A DNA stretch of 64,000 nt from Trochalopteron elliotii (Eukaryota > Chordata > Aves > Passeriformes > Leiothrichidae), in NCBI GenBank assembly GCA_024734555.1, contig JANPWX010000026.1:4775741-4839740 (forward strand). Reading direction: 5' to 3'. This document shows positions 1 through 12,900 of the stretch, piece after piece; positions within the stretch are counted from its first letter, which is position 1, and every line of letters begins with the position of its first letter. The notes beneath the pieces are model-generated. The model was not told where the DNA came from. It worked only from the letters and a program-made list of their open reading frames with translations, and made no database searches. The translations under genes and the position numbers were made by a program.

Positions 1-2307
1 TTTTCCCACTGGAAATGCATCCCAGCCCCAGGGCCCATCAATGTTATGGATGCTGAAGAAAAATTTATGTTTAGGCTGTTTTGGCCATGCAACACTAGTC
101 TTTGTTTTAAGCCTAGTAGTTGTGAAGTAAATCTGCACTGAAACTAGGCAGGGTTTAATCAGCAGTTTGGTCATACGTTTTGTCTCTGTGTCACTGTGGG
201 AGCAGAGAGGAGGTGACAACAGCTCTCCTTTGTATGTTCTCAGGGAGAGGCAGGCAGCTCACCATGCCCTGGGAGCTGCACTTGTGCTGCATGTTCTGCA
301 GTTGTTCAATGTATGTGTTAAACTAAGATGGAGTATATTTCTAATTTAAGACTTAAAGTGGTGATGAATTTGCTATCTTCCTAGTGAGCTATTACAGTGA
401 GTAATTATCCTCATAGTTAATTCCATATGTATTTTTCTCATTTCAGCATTTAGTGATTGGATCTTGCTTCTTGTCTATTAGATAAAATCCTTGTTCACCA
501 AGTTGGGAAGAGCAAAGTTGTTTCTTGGTGGTAAATGTTACTGACTGATAGTCCTAGACTTCATAGTTGAGATTTCTGGTTCCATGTGTTGGTACCTGTG
601 GCTTAATGTGTGTTAACTCATCTGAGTTTTTCCATAACACAGTAACACTCCAGCACAGCTTAACCAAAGTTCTCTACTAGGAAGCCAGAGGGTCATCCTC
701 ATTGTTCCTCAGACTCTTTTCCTATGAATGAAAGACCTTGAGCAGTGTAAAACTATCCTAAGCAGTTTTTGGTCTGGGCAGCTGGGGAGGTCCTTGTATG
801 CAATGATGTTGATTATGCTGTAAAACAGACCCCAAGGACGCCTCTTATAGGGAATATGAATGGTCTAGTCTGGGGACAGAAAAGCTTGTGAAAATAGAGC
901 AGAATGCATAGTACTGCAGAAATGTCAGGCCGGCTTGGAAAGCCCTCACAACTGCCACAGACCCACAAACGTCGCTTACTGACTTTTTGATAAGAAAGCT
1001 GAATTCAAATCCAAAATTATCCAAACCTGCTAAGTTTTAAGGAGTGTTTAGTCTCCTTTTGCACTGTAAGAGGATTTGTGATCCTTTTTTCTAGAGAAGT
1101 TATTACACATGTATCTATCATGGGAGCTGATAGATTCTGCTGATTCTGTTGGTACAGCTCTAGCCTTCACTAAGTAGGTGTACAACAGCATCCTTAAATT
1201 TGAAAGACGTATAAGAAACTGCCTGCCTAGTTTTCTAAACTGAGAATTCTTCAGCCCACATGCTTCTCAAGTAATGTAGCTAAAGATACTCTGTTTATGT
1301 TGTTTTAAGTGTGATCTAATGTTTGCTTTTGGCGAGAAACTCTTCCTTGTTAGTATGCACAGAAAGCGTGGTTTACACGAGGCTGAAGTATTAACTTGCT
1401 GTTCTAAATTGAGCAAACAAAGATACTTATGCTGTATCTCCAGCAGTAGTAGTGTAGGCTTCTTGTAGTAATCTAATTCATGGGGAAAACAATGAGCAGG
1501 TATTCATTAGTTACTCAAGGTAAGAACTTTTAATTGGGAGAGATTAAATTTTTAATATAAGAACCCAAGTAATGGTACAGTTGTTATAGTGGAAAGGTTA
1601 AAACAATGCAATTGAAAATTGTGTGCTTAGCTTTTATACCTCAGAGGTCCTTTCAATGGAAAAATAATCACTGCTTGATATTGAGTGGCAGCATGCAGGA
1701 TTATATGGAGGATTTGCCTATTTTATTTTTAATAGTTGCTGGAAAACTTGTCACCCTTTAAATAACTCAAGGCTTTTTTTTTCTGCTTTTCCTTTTCTGA
1801 GGAAAAGGGTAGAGAAGCCTTTCATTAGTTCCACATGATAGTTAACTTGTCACATTTTACAGCTTAATCCTTCTTCTTTAAAGAGTTTCTAGTGAAAAGA
1901 CAAACCAGCCATCTTCTGCATAACAGTCATTACTAATATAAATACTAAAAACAACATAATTATTTATATGAACACAGTAAGATTAGTGATAATACAGATC
2001 TCCTCCTACTGGGGATTGTTGCCTCCCATGATATCTTCCAAGGAATGCAAGTGAGTTTATTCTACATTATATCCATTCACTGTTCTTGATGAAAACATAA
2101 CAGTGCAAAATTAAAATTAAGGAGTTACTTTTGTACTTTTGCTGTTAGTCTTCTTTTTCAGGGAGCTAAGAAGTATGAACAGTGTTCCTGGTGAAGTGGC
2201 CTGAGCTCCCCACTGGTACAATAACACTGTACTAACGTGTTAATAACTTGGCAGTTGGGATATGGCTTTCAGGAAAAGGACTTAAAATTGGGTGGTTTGA
2301 GGAGTTT

Positions 2308-2331
2308 GGTTGGTTGGTTGGTTGGTTGGTT
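2308..2331 (+). repeat. (GGTT)n microsatellite
   Basis: Six perfect GGTT units. Spaced G-pairs like this could in principle form a weak two-tetrad G-quadruplex, but the simplest reading is a polymorphic tetranucleotide microsatellite. Confidence 0.9.
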
Positions 2332-3419
2332 TTAAATACAATTTTCTTATTGCTGTGTAGTGGAGACGTTAAACAATTTCCTCATGGGTCACTTTCACAT
2401 TTCCCTCTTATCTCCACCCCATCCTTGCCGCAGCATTACTCAGTGATACTCATTTTCTCATGAGTCAAATTTTGAGGTAAAAGCAGAACTTCTGTAAGAC
2501 ATTATTCACTGATTATTTGCTATGATATTCTTTTTGAAACAAGAAAAATGCAGGCATGTTTTGAAACACTTCAAATACAAGAATTAAGCTCATGAATTAC
2601 TTACAAAAAACTGTTTGTAGAAGGAAAAATCCCTTAGTTTCTCTCTTTATATGGTGATTGCTTTAATTTGGACATCAAGACTCTGTTAATACATTTAATA
2701 GCATGATTGTTTGTGCTAGATCATTAAAAACTGCTATGACTTCAACTCAGATTATTCGCTTTTAGCCAGAGCAGTCCTTGTTTTGAGAATGCACAGAGAG
2801 GGAAGAAAAGGCCTTTGAGTTAAAGCATTAAGATTTGACGCTCCTCTTGCTATTGCAAAGAGAATCTGTGGAATCCATATGAGCTATAATACATTCAGGT
2901 TCTCTGTTTGTATGTGCCTGAACCTTGTAGGTGGTTGTATGATCATACATACATTATCGTCATTTAAAGAATGTGATTTGCTTGTAGCTCATACTGTTTC
3001 TTCTAAACTCTTGCTTATGGAATGTCTATTCATCTCTCTTCTACCTCTGATATTTCTTTATCAAGCCACTTAGCCTAAATACTGCTAAATATGCATAAAT
3101 TCTTGTAGCTTTTACTCATTTTCTAAACTACTTTTTGTAATCTCATTCTCTAGTGGGTTTTGTGTGCTATTTCATATTTTATCCCGTGTTAAATGCTTTA
3201 TGTGCCAGAAGAGGGTAGGATTATGTGATAGGTCTTTCGTTCCCAGAGTTAAAGCAAAGTTTTCTTTTTAATGGTTTCTGTGTGTTTGGCCCCATAACTG
3301 ATAACAAGGGACATGGCTCTGTCATGCTCTCACTACCCATGTATTATCAATATTGTGTCTCTTTTAAGTGAATTGCTTTGTTTTCTGTAGGGAATGGATC
3401 AGAATAAGTGAGACTGTAA

Positions 3420-3610
3420 AGTAGCACTGGAGGCTAAAGGGGATTGAGAAATTGAGGCCTGGGGTTAGAGAGGGAGCGGTGTTCAGAGGCAGTTCTGGGA
3501 GAAAAAAGTAAGTTGGAAGGTGAAATAGGGAGAGAAGGGGTAAAGTATGGTGAAATAGGATTGTGGAGTTAAATAGAAGCAGGTGAACAGGAGGCAGAGA
3601 CATCTTATAG
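3420..3610. repeat. Purine-rich low-complexity stretch
   Basis: The + strand is strongly biased to A and G (for example GGGAGAGAAGGGG around 3530), with the complementary strand pyrimidine-rich. An 84-codon open frame on the - strand across 3364-3618 follows from this bias and has no recognisable domain. Confidence 0.5.
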
Positions 3611-6600
3611 TAGACCATGTGTGGTGGGAAACCTGGAAGTGTCTTTGTTCAGAAACATTGAGGAGGAGAGGTCAGGACACCAGGCCTTGGTGAAAAGCTT
3701 CAGCAGGTAGATGGAAAGTTGGGCCTGAATTTCAGTAGAGAGGGATATAATTAAAACTGGCTGCAAAAGAAGAATAAATACTGCTGAACATAATTAAATT
3801 TAAACAGGAAACTTTAATTGTGGTATTTTTATAAGTTAATTAGTACTAAATCTATTTTTTTGTTTGCTGTCAAATTTGTTTGACATAAGTAAGTAATGAG
3901 AGGAGTGCTATCATTTAATGTTTGTTGCTTTGACCACCTTGCACTGAATAAACTATATTAATTGATTGTTAAAGTATATTGAGATTGTGAAAAAAGAGCA
4001 GGATAATTTCTAATACAACCAAAACATTGCATGTGCTGCTCTGTTAAGTGTTGTCAGAGCTTTGCTGGGAGGTTAATAGTAAAGCAGGAGCAGGGAATTT
4101 TTTTAGCTGCTATTTTGTTCTGGAGCTTGGAGCTGTAAATAATGGAGTTGACTGAGAGATTTGAGGTGTGCGTATATATTTAGAAGAAGTAGTTTATCAT
4201 TCTTAGAAAAAACAAGGCTTCTGGTAGAATAAGATTAACATTACATTGTTAATGATGTATTTTATTTTGAAGAAAAGCTTCTGAAAGTTTTTAAATATCT
4301 ATTTCAGTCTTGCTCTAATCAACAATATGTGCTGATGGAATTCAGAAGGATTTTATTTTCTTCATCTGTGCAAGATATTCAGCACAGTTTTGTGACTCCA
4401 TTACTTTGATCATGTTTGCTGTCCTTTGTAGTGCAGCAAAATTATTCTATGACATTCATTTAAAGCTCATAACTTTAGTTAAATTTGTGGCTTTATCTGA
4501 AGTATCTTTACTTAAGTCCTTGCATGAGAATACTTTTCCACTACCATAAGAAGGTGGTAGGTTCTTCATTTGATTTTTGTGTTTCAGTTATTGCATGTTG
4601 GCTGCTTTGGTTTGTTACTTAGCTATTGTTCAAAATCCTTCCCCTATACAAACTGTGTAGCCAGTAATCAGACCAATGTATTTATTAACTGTTTTCTTTA
4701 ACACATCGTGTACGTGTCTTGCTTGTAGGTGTTTTGCAACATTAGCTATCATGGCCATTACTCAAATACATACTTTTCTTTAGTAAAATGTAATTCACAG
4801 TCTCAGTGTTAACTCTGTTATTTATTTATGCCTGCTTGATGCTGCATGTAAATCCCCTTTGCATTCATGTTCTTTCAAAAGGGCTTAGCAGGCCTTAGAT
4901 GGGCTGGGTTGTTAGGTGTATTTGCACTTTGTCTGGTAGTCTGGGCTTGGATCAAGTGCACCTTTTAAAGCCTAATTCCTGATTGTCCACACCTGCTCCC
5001 CAGTAGAAGGAGCTGAAGGACAGCTGTCCCAGAACACCTTCTGGGTGAAACTAAAGCAGAAGGTGTGCTTCAGCTATGAGTGACATTTTAGACTGGGGTG
5101 GAGGGAGGTCTGGGAATAAATCACTTCTCCCCAGAGCTGGTATCCTGTGGGTGCTCTGTCTCAGCTTTACACCTCTGTCCCTACAGCACTGCACTACTTA
5201 CAATGCACCAGTGTTGTTCGTGGGCACAGTGTGCTTATAAGGGTCTTACCCTTTTTTTTCAGAACGTAGATTTGGATGTTGAAATCTTAGGAAATCCTTT
5301 GCTTGGGTGGGATGTCCCTATTTTACTGTCTATTTACCTCACTTTAGTATTGCACAGTTAAATAACACAATAAAAGGCTCAGCTATATTGCAGTGCTAAG
5401 ATTTAGTCAAATATCTACAGAAGATTTTGTGTTAGTTCAATTGTCTTTGTCCACTAAATCTGTAATCTCAAAAGCTTTGTTCTAAGAGCATCCACTGGCC
5501 ATAAACCATGTTTTGTCTGTAGCTGTACTGTCTTTTCACTAAATGCTGTCATGATACTTAGGTTAGTATCCTAACAGTCTAATACATTAATTTCTAAGTT
5601 AATTCTTTAAAACCTTTTCACAATCTGTTATATTTTGTTGAAAAACAAACCCCACCACTTCCCAACCTCCACCTCTCTGCATCCACCTCATTTCCTTTTT
5701 TCTTTACAGTTTCAAGCGATAAAAATGGAAAAATAAAAACAAACAGTACTGATAGAAATTCCATTTTCCGATAGATATGTGAATTTATCGGTTAAAAATG
5801 TTTAACTACTTTTTTATCTGTGTTAGCAGGATAGAAGTAATTCAGCAGTAAAGCAGGAAGTGAAGTGGTCATCCTCACAGTACAGAATACAACCTGTTGT
5901 GGCAGATAACACTGAGCAGTTTTCCCTTTAACCTTCTAGTATTGCTTGACATTTCTTGTTTTGAGAAACTGTTCTTCATATTTATTTTTATAATCTGTTT
6001 TCTGTGAAAATGTAATGGATAAAGCTGAAGAGTTAGGCTTAAACAGCATTTAATATTCAATAGAGGTGGGGGCTGCATGCAGTCTTCAATAGAGGTGTGG
6101 GATGTCTTCATCAGCTCTGAGTTAATTTTGGATCAGTCTGGAGACTTCCGTTTTCCTTAGAAGTTTCTTGCATTTTGTTTTCTCATACATCACAAGTGTT
6201 AAGAAACTTACTGGGAGTTGCCAGGTTAGATTCATTAACCAAGTTTAATGAGTTTTGCATGTTTATGCAATGTCTTGCCACTTGCATTGCTATGTTTTGG
6301 TGTATATCTGAAAAAAAATCTTTGTAGTCCAAGACAGGTAGGAAAAATAACAGCTTTCCTCAGTGGTTCTTCTGGTTTTTAGTTAAGTAATTCTGGTCTC
6401 TGACTGTATAAATGAAAGAGACACTGTACTAACTGAAAACACATCATTTCAGTTCTCTGGACGTTGACTTGTAAATACACTTCTTCCTGCAAAATAATAA
6501 TCCTTTCTTATTCCTTATTTACCTTATATATGGAAATTATTGTATCTTGTGTATTAGCTGACAGTAGTTAATTCTGGAAGCACTTACATGACAGAAGGCA

Positions 6601-7234
6601 GCTTTAATGTTTCGTATCTCTCAGATAATGTACACCCATCTGTTCTTTAGCAAATGCATCACCTCTCTGCATACTGATGATTTCTGATGTTGCACTGCTT
6701 GTAATTAAATTTTGATAATGTATTTTACAGGCTTCTTGAAAAAACAAGTTGAGTTTATTCATGCAAATGCAGAGTAAAATGGAGATCACTATTGACTAAA
6801 ACTAATTTCATGAACTGATGATCACTCAAAAATGTAGGAATAATTAAAAATATTTACTAGTACTAGTGTACATTTTTAATTGGCTGGAATTTCATTTGGG
6901 TATCACAGTAACAATAGTGGTTTTTGTCACTTAAACATTTAGCATATTCTTGCATTTGATTACTTTAATGTTTCAAAGCTGACCTTTTATGTTGGTTGTT
7001 TACAGATACCAATTGGAAGTATGTATTAAATTATTGAAACAAATGCAGCATTTGCAGTTTTATCAAGTACATACTAAACCAGTAATTGCATATATAATGC
7101 TGCTGATACTGAAAAAATGCAATTAAACTTTTAAGCTACACTCATGGCTAGTTAGAGAAACATTTGTGGTAGAAACTAGAATTTCTGGATTAAAAAGATG
7201 TAATCCTATTGTTCAGGTTGTTTGCTTGTTTTGG

Positions 7235-7290
7235 AGTGGGTTTTTTTGTTTGTTTGTGGGGTTTTTTGTTTGTTTGTGGTTTTTTTCCTT
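7235..7290 (+). repeat. T/G-rich simple sequence
   Basis: Two imperfect copies of a block made of a T-run followed by TTTGTTTGTTTGTGG occur back to back, then another T-run. No coding signal. This looks like a local tandem duplication inside low-complexity DNA. Confidence 0.7.
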
Positions 7291-9375
7291 TTATTTAAAC
7301 TACTGATTTTTACATTATTTAGTACTTCAAATTTCCAAGTTGAGAAAATAAGGTGTACTATTCATAATGCCCAAACTATGTAGCAAGCCTGATTCCTAAG
7401 TTGTGTTACCATCAGATGATATATGCAACTGAATTTGACTTTTGATGAAATGTTGTTATTAAACATCAATCCCACATGCGAAGGTTTCTATGCTTTGGGG
7501 AAAGATGTTAAATGAAAACATTTCTCTTAGAGAGCACTCTTCATGGCATCTTTCCTAAGTGCTCCTTACTGTACACAGAAAAATAAACACACTTGAATGC
7601 TACCACTTGATTATGAAAACATAAGACATTAGCTTCTGGTTTGGGTCACGTGCACCCAAGTGTCCTGAAGCTTTTTTTGCATGGAAAAATCAAGAGTCAG
7701 CACAGTGTCTGCTTCCTTACATGGAATGTGTTGTGCTTAATTGTCTTTTAGTGTTAGCTTCTCCTTCACTGATTGGAACTTAATGGATACTGTATTTGAA
7801 CGCATATTTCGGTGACTGATCTTATAAGGTTTTATTTGGAGGAGTCATCACCTGGGTAGGTACATGGAAATTTGAGAACACTGATTTGGGATGTAAGTAG
7901 GAAGGAGGAAGAAAGGTGCAGAGAAGTGCAGAATCCCAGCTATGAATCTTTCTCAGAGAAAGTGGAAAAACACCTGTAAATGTATTTTGTGCCTTTTATG
8001 GTACAACACACTGAAAATTACAGTGGAGCAATGGTTTCTGGTGCTTTGTTCCCTGCTAACCAATAAGGTGAATGTTTTTGCAAATGTCATGGAGTAAAGT
8101 TGGGGTTTATCTGTTCCCTGTCCATCATACAAGGCCCTAGGTTTTTTGTAAAAAAACCCAAAACTGTAAGAAATAAGTGACTTAAGAAAAAGGAGAGGGT
8201 GATGGTGGTGGTGGGGTGTCATCCTGTGCTGAAGTACTTATGGAAACATCCTTTTACTGTACCTACTCCAGGGAGACTCAGAAGTTGTGCTCCCATCCAG
8301 TATTTGTGGTGTTGTGCTTTCTGAATCTCTCTCTCTCACTGTGGCCTGCTGAGTCTGTGGGATGGGCTGTGGGCTCCCAAGGATAATGGCTCTATACACA
8401 GTGACAAAGCTAATTTCTCTCTGCGATGTTTTCATGTACTGCTTTCATAGCCTGTGATCTGATTACTTGTGTCTGACTTCATCTACTCGAAGGATTGCTT
8501 GAATCTAGGGAAACCAGAGTCTGGGTGTGCCAGCCTCAAAGGCTATCTAGCTGGAAATCTGATACTAAATTTAATAATGAATTAGTCTGTGTTATAGCTC
8601 CCTGTTCTTATATATTGTTTGGAGGCACATGGGTAGCTGAATGCATGAATAATTTGGAAATTGCATTAGTATTTTTCAGTTTCTATTAAAATGCATGTAA
8701 TTTTGCCTTTTATAACATCTCAGAGAATCATTTAACAATTATTGTAGCTTCATGAACTTTGGAGAACTTCACTACTAACAGTCATTTTTTTTCCAGATGA
8801 TGTATATGCCATTTCTGGGCCACACAGGTTGCCTAGTGATGTCTGCTTTTGACCACTGGGCATCTCTTGGCCAACTTAAGACTTGGCAGTGATAAGGCTG
8901 TATTCTTTAATGGGTGTTCTCTTCTAAATCTAAAAGGAAATTAAAATAACAAGAAATGAAGCTTTCTATTATATCTGAAAATATGCTGCTCTTAATGCAT
9001 AAGACCAAAAGCAGTTTGTTTTTGAGTAATATACTAAGTCTGTAATCAAATGAGAGGGAAAATAAGTGTCATTTGAAATTATCTTTTACAGTTTTTTGCA
9101 AGTAGTATCTCATACTTCTGTCTTCTGTTAACATGAATGTTAATAATTCTTGTGGATTCTCCAGAAAGGCAACTAGTTCTTCTGAATTTTGCAGAATCTG
9201 GTGCTTAAAGAGACTATGGTTAGACTGTTTGACAGAACAAGTAATTCTCTTGCTAGAAAGTTGCCTGCAGTTTTTTTGGGTTTTTCAAGTTGTGGGTCTA
9301 GTAGAAGTTATTCCTTGTTTCCTGGAAGTTTTTAGTTGCCAGGAATAATACAATGAAATAGGTTTTTACTGCTTT

Positions 9376-9430
9376 ATCTAATCGAAAAGAGCAACTTTTG
9401 TAATCTTCCACTTTTTCATTATCTCCTTAG
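9376..9430 (+). other. FBXW7: Splice acceptor region of the FBXW7 alpha exon
   Basis: A pyrimidine-rich run ending TTATCTCCTTAG places the AG at 9429-9430. A branch-point-like TCTAATC lies at 9377-9383, about 50 nt upstream. An acceptor here means the alpha coding exon is not the transcript's first exon; at least one noncoding exon must lie upstream, as in mammals. That exon was not identified. Confidence 0.8.
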
Positions 9431-9988
9431 AATGTGAAAGCATTTGCATCTTCAGACAGCCTAGCCAAGGTCCAAGAAGTAGCAAGCTGGCTTTTGGAAA
9501 TGAATCAGGAACTGCTCTCTGTGGGCAGCAAGAGGCGACGAACTGGTGGATCTCTTCGAGGTAATGCTTCCTCAAGCCAAGTAGATGAGGAGCAGATGAA
9601 TCGTGTCGTAGAAGAGGAGGAGCAGCAGCAAAGACGACAACAAGAGGAGCAGCACATTGGGAGGAATGGGGAGATAGGAGGAGAAGAACCTGGATTTGAT
9701 GACAGGCATGAGTCTCAGCAGGAACAGTTAGAAGAAAATAATAATAGACTTATTACAGTGGATGAAGATTCCACTTGTAACCAAGAGGAAGATGACGATG
9801 AACATGCTGGTGATCAAGAGGAGGAGGTGGAAGAGGAGGAGGAAATGGACCAAGACAGTGATGATTTTGATCAGTCTGATGACAGCAGTAGAGAAGATGA
9901 ACATGCTAACAGTAATAGTGTCACAAATTCCAACAGCCTCATGGACTTGCCCATTCACCAGTCATCGCCATTCTACATGAAGACAAAG
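9431..9988 (+). CDS. FBXW7: FBXW7 alpha-isoform first coding exon (partial CDS; coding part 9500-9988)
   Basis: This exon encodes the isoform-specific N-terminus of FBXW7 alpha, the nuclear form of the F-box/WD40 substrate receptor that, within SCF ubiquitin ligases, targets phosphorylated cyclin E, MYC, NOTCH and JUN for degradation. The start is the ATG at 9500 (G at -3), giving MNQELLSVGSKRRRTGG. It runs 163 codons to AAG at 9988, immediately before a GTGAGA donor, so the exon ends in phase 0. Visible features are a Ser10/Lys11-Arg14 basic motif matching the alpha nuclear-localisation signal and its adjacent phospho-site known in mammals, a Gln/Glu-rich stretch (about residues 37-51), and a very acidic tract (about residues 85-135) ending DDFDQSDDSSREDEH, then the SSPFY motif near the exon end. 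From memory the human alpha-specific part is 167 residues, so this one is four shorter through small indels. The 69 nt upstream of the ATG (9431-9499) are treated as 5' UTR although open in frame. F-box and WD40 exons are not in the window. Confidence 0.97.
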
Positions 9989-9994
9989 GTGAGA
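9989..9994 (+). other. FBXW7: Splice donor of the FBXW7 alpha exon
   Basis: The exon ends ACAAAG and is followed by GTGAGA, a good U2-type donor. It falls exactly at a codon boundary and matches the place where the known alpha-specific protein sequence gives way to the shared FBXW7 sequence. Unspliced read-through would add nine residues before a TAG at 10016-10018. Confidence 0.9.
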
Positions 9995-12900
9995 AACTAC
10001 ATTTTTTTGTGCTCTTAGTCTTCATTAACTTTGGATTTTGGAAAAAAATTGCATATTTAGCATAAACTAAAGTTTTACAATGAAGCAAAGATTTTATTTC
10101 CTAAAGAGTTTACAGTGAAGAGTTTATGTAGTCCAGAAAAACTATGATGTTTTAGCTGTTAATAATAAAAATACTTGCATCCATTTGACATGAGCAAATA
10201 CCCCTATATATTTTAAGGAATACCGTTCTGATGACTATGGTCAAAATACCAAGATGTTTCTTTATAAATATTTTTACATAAGACCCTCCCGGCGTTATTT
10301 ATGGTATTTTTCTTCTCTAAGTGGGCTAGAAGGGAAGGTAAGCAATTGTACGTGTGTTGTGTTCTCAGACAAGATCTGGTTCATTTCGGTGAAAACACTG
10401 TAATGAAAAAGTAGGGTGGAATATTATAGAAACATGAAGTTCTTCCTGCTGGCCTGCTGAGGTCCTTAACAATATAAAAGTTAGAAATGTGATAGCCAGT
10501 CATTCAGTTAGGAAGTCATTACAAAATGTCTTATGGTATCCTGCCTGTGAGGACCTTGAACCTGTGTGCTGGTTGTTGACTTGCAATAAGAATCTGGAAA
10601 TTAATCTTCTAATAAAATACTTCTATTGCTACTTGTATCAGCTAACATTTTAGATTTAAAAGAAATTGTTGGGTTATTGGCTGCAGTGTACATTTGTACT
10701 TCACTATATCTTCCAAGTTCTTTGGGAAGGAGGAATTTCGTTAACTCTTAGAAGCAGCAGAATAATGAAAGCAGTGATATTGCCTAGTGAGAAAGAGGAG
10801 CAGGCCAGTGTTCTTTTGGAAGAATGTTCTTCCTGGGTCTATGGACTAATTTCTTTTTCTTACTCATTAATTGTTAATAGAACACCTAGCCTCCTCTCAC
10901 CTTTCAGAAAAATTAAACCTCCTCAAACTTCTAAATTTTACTTTTAAAACATAATTAAAACTTGATGTAAAATAAAACGAAACCACAAAAAAAGTCAGTT
11001 AACATAAGTTAGGACTATGAGCATAAATGTATAGAGATGGATGAAGATGCACCTGGACAGGTAAATAGGGTGAACATTTACTTCGGGAATCTACAGTGAT
11101 GTTTTTGTTAATAACAATAGTGTGCAATTCACTTCCATGTTTAAAGTATCTCAGCTGACATCTTTGATTTTTGAAAAGTTGTAATGTTTTCTCATGAATT
11201 TTTAATATAATTTTATATTTATAATTCTACTCTTCAAGGTATTGAAGTATATGCTTTCTAATTTGGAGTGAAATACTGTCATATTTCATATAATTGAATT
11301 GGATTTTGCAATCGAAATCCTCGGGTTTTTTCCAGTGCATTGGTTTTCCTTTAGTGTGTTTAGTATTTGCCATGTTTTCCTGAGTATCATATAGCAACTT
11401 GCGTCCAGTATGGACAGTATTTAATGCAGGAAATTCTTATACTCAAAAATATGTTTTTAAGTCTCTAAATTGGAATCTTGTTGAAGTGCTTTGTAAGTAA
11501 CTATACTCAGACAGTACAGAGCAGAGCATAATTTTCAGTGGTGGCCAGTTCTGAAGCATTTTTTATTGACTTCAATAACGAATGTAGCTTTTTCTTTCTT
11601 TTCTTGAGGCGTATTTGCCATGAACTGAAATGAGCCGGTTTAGCCTGAAGGAAGATGTCTGACAGATCTTTGTACAGATGCAAAATTTCTGTGGGGTCTC
11701 ATAGTTGCTCTGCATATTTGATGCAGGGCTGGCCATTTTTGTCTGTGCTCTGTCCCCAGGCTGTGCTTCTGCAAGAATTGTTGGGCAGCCAGGTAGCAAA
11801 CCGTATTTGGGAATTTTTTCATGGTGCAGCACTGTTTTAGGAAGTTTCAACTGTGTACCTGAAGTATCAGCACGGGTTAGAAAGCTGCTTGAGCTGGCAC
11901 TGCTGAGCACCCTGGTTGCAGGTTAGAACTGACAACATGCAACATTAATGTAACCAATTCATTAATAAACCAGTATTTAACCAGAGGAACACATTCTGTG
12001 TTACAAAGTGTTGTGGAAATACATCTGTGAGAGCATGAATGAATTACCAGAGTAAAAATAAGCATGATTAATTAATATGCTGCTTTTGAGAACAAAAGGA
12101 AATGTTAGCAGACTCGTCAGCTGTATTTACAAGTGATTTCTGCTTCTACCTGTTGAGGGTAGAGTTATCCTAGGAGACTTGAACCTGGTGGAGTTATTTT
12201 TAGCTTTTCAGACATGTTTCTAAGCGTTTGTAGTCGATTACAGTTCTCATAACTCTGGCTGAATTACCTTGCTGTGTGCTGTACTCTCTGAAACTTGCTT
12301 TGTGCCACCATTATAGGCAGTGATGGCTGAATGCCCTGCTTCATGTTCGTGTGTCAGATGTAAACCTGGCTCCTCAGAAGCATTCCTGATGCAACACAGT
12401 TTATTCTGCTTGTACCATATGGGCAGCACACTTTCACCACTACCAAATACCAAGAGATAATAGTGAGACTGAACGAAATAACTGCTACTACTGTAGGTGT
12501 TGTGTACCTCATCTTAGTTTTTTAGTATCTCCGTTCTTTGTCGTTCTACTTTTTCTTCCTTTGCTCATAAACTACTGAATAAAGTCTTTCTCTAATCTGA
12601 CTTTTTTTTGTTTGTTTGTTGACCTGCAGAATCCTGTGTGGCTAAGGAAGGAAATGTCATATTTCCCCCATAACACTGCAGTGTTGGGGGAAACCTTGCT
12701 TGGGTTTGCTGCCAGTCACCTTAGTAGCAGCAAGCATGCTGTGTCCTACTAATAAGCATCATCAGAGACATAAACTCATTATATTTATATAAAAATAATT
12801 TTCATAGATACTCATGTTTTGTATAATGTTTAGATAATAGATACAAAAATATATAAAAAAAAAAGCCTCATATTACTGTTCTGTGCAAATAACTGATATA

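Larger units (their letters stand above)
1..9430 (+). other. FBXW7: Intron / 5' flank of the FBXW7 alpha exon
   Basis: No protein-coding exon was recognised here. Open frames are short, scattered on both strands, and have no recognisable protein similarity or good splice context. The DNA is AT-rich with T-runs. It contains a (GGTT)6 run at 2308-2331, a purine-rich stretch about 3420-3610 and a T/G-rich stretch about 7235-7285. Noncoding FBXW7 alpha exons could lie here or further upstream; none could be pinned down by eye. Confidence 0.6.

Noticed and set aside
9434..9499. GTG at 9434 as translation start of the alpha protein
   Set aside because: GTG is a very poor eukaryotic initiator, and the ATG at 9500 gives the known alpha N-terminus. 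The open extension is kept only as a finding.
9728..9958. 76-codon open frame on the - strand inside the alpha exon
   Set aside because: It is the antisense of the Asp/Glu-rich coding tract, which naturally gives Ile/Leu/Phe/Val codons and few stops. No independent support.
9762..9980. 72-codon Lys/Arg-rich frame on the + strand, shifted relative to FBXW7
   Set aside because: It is an out-of-frame shadow of the purine-rich alpha coding sequence.
11572..11910. 112-codon open frame on the - strand
   Set aside because: No recognisable domain. It overlaps competing frames on the + strand, lacks splice or polyadenylation context, and has no similarity I can name.
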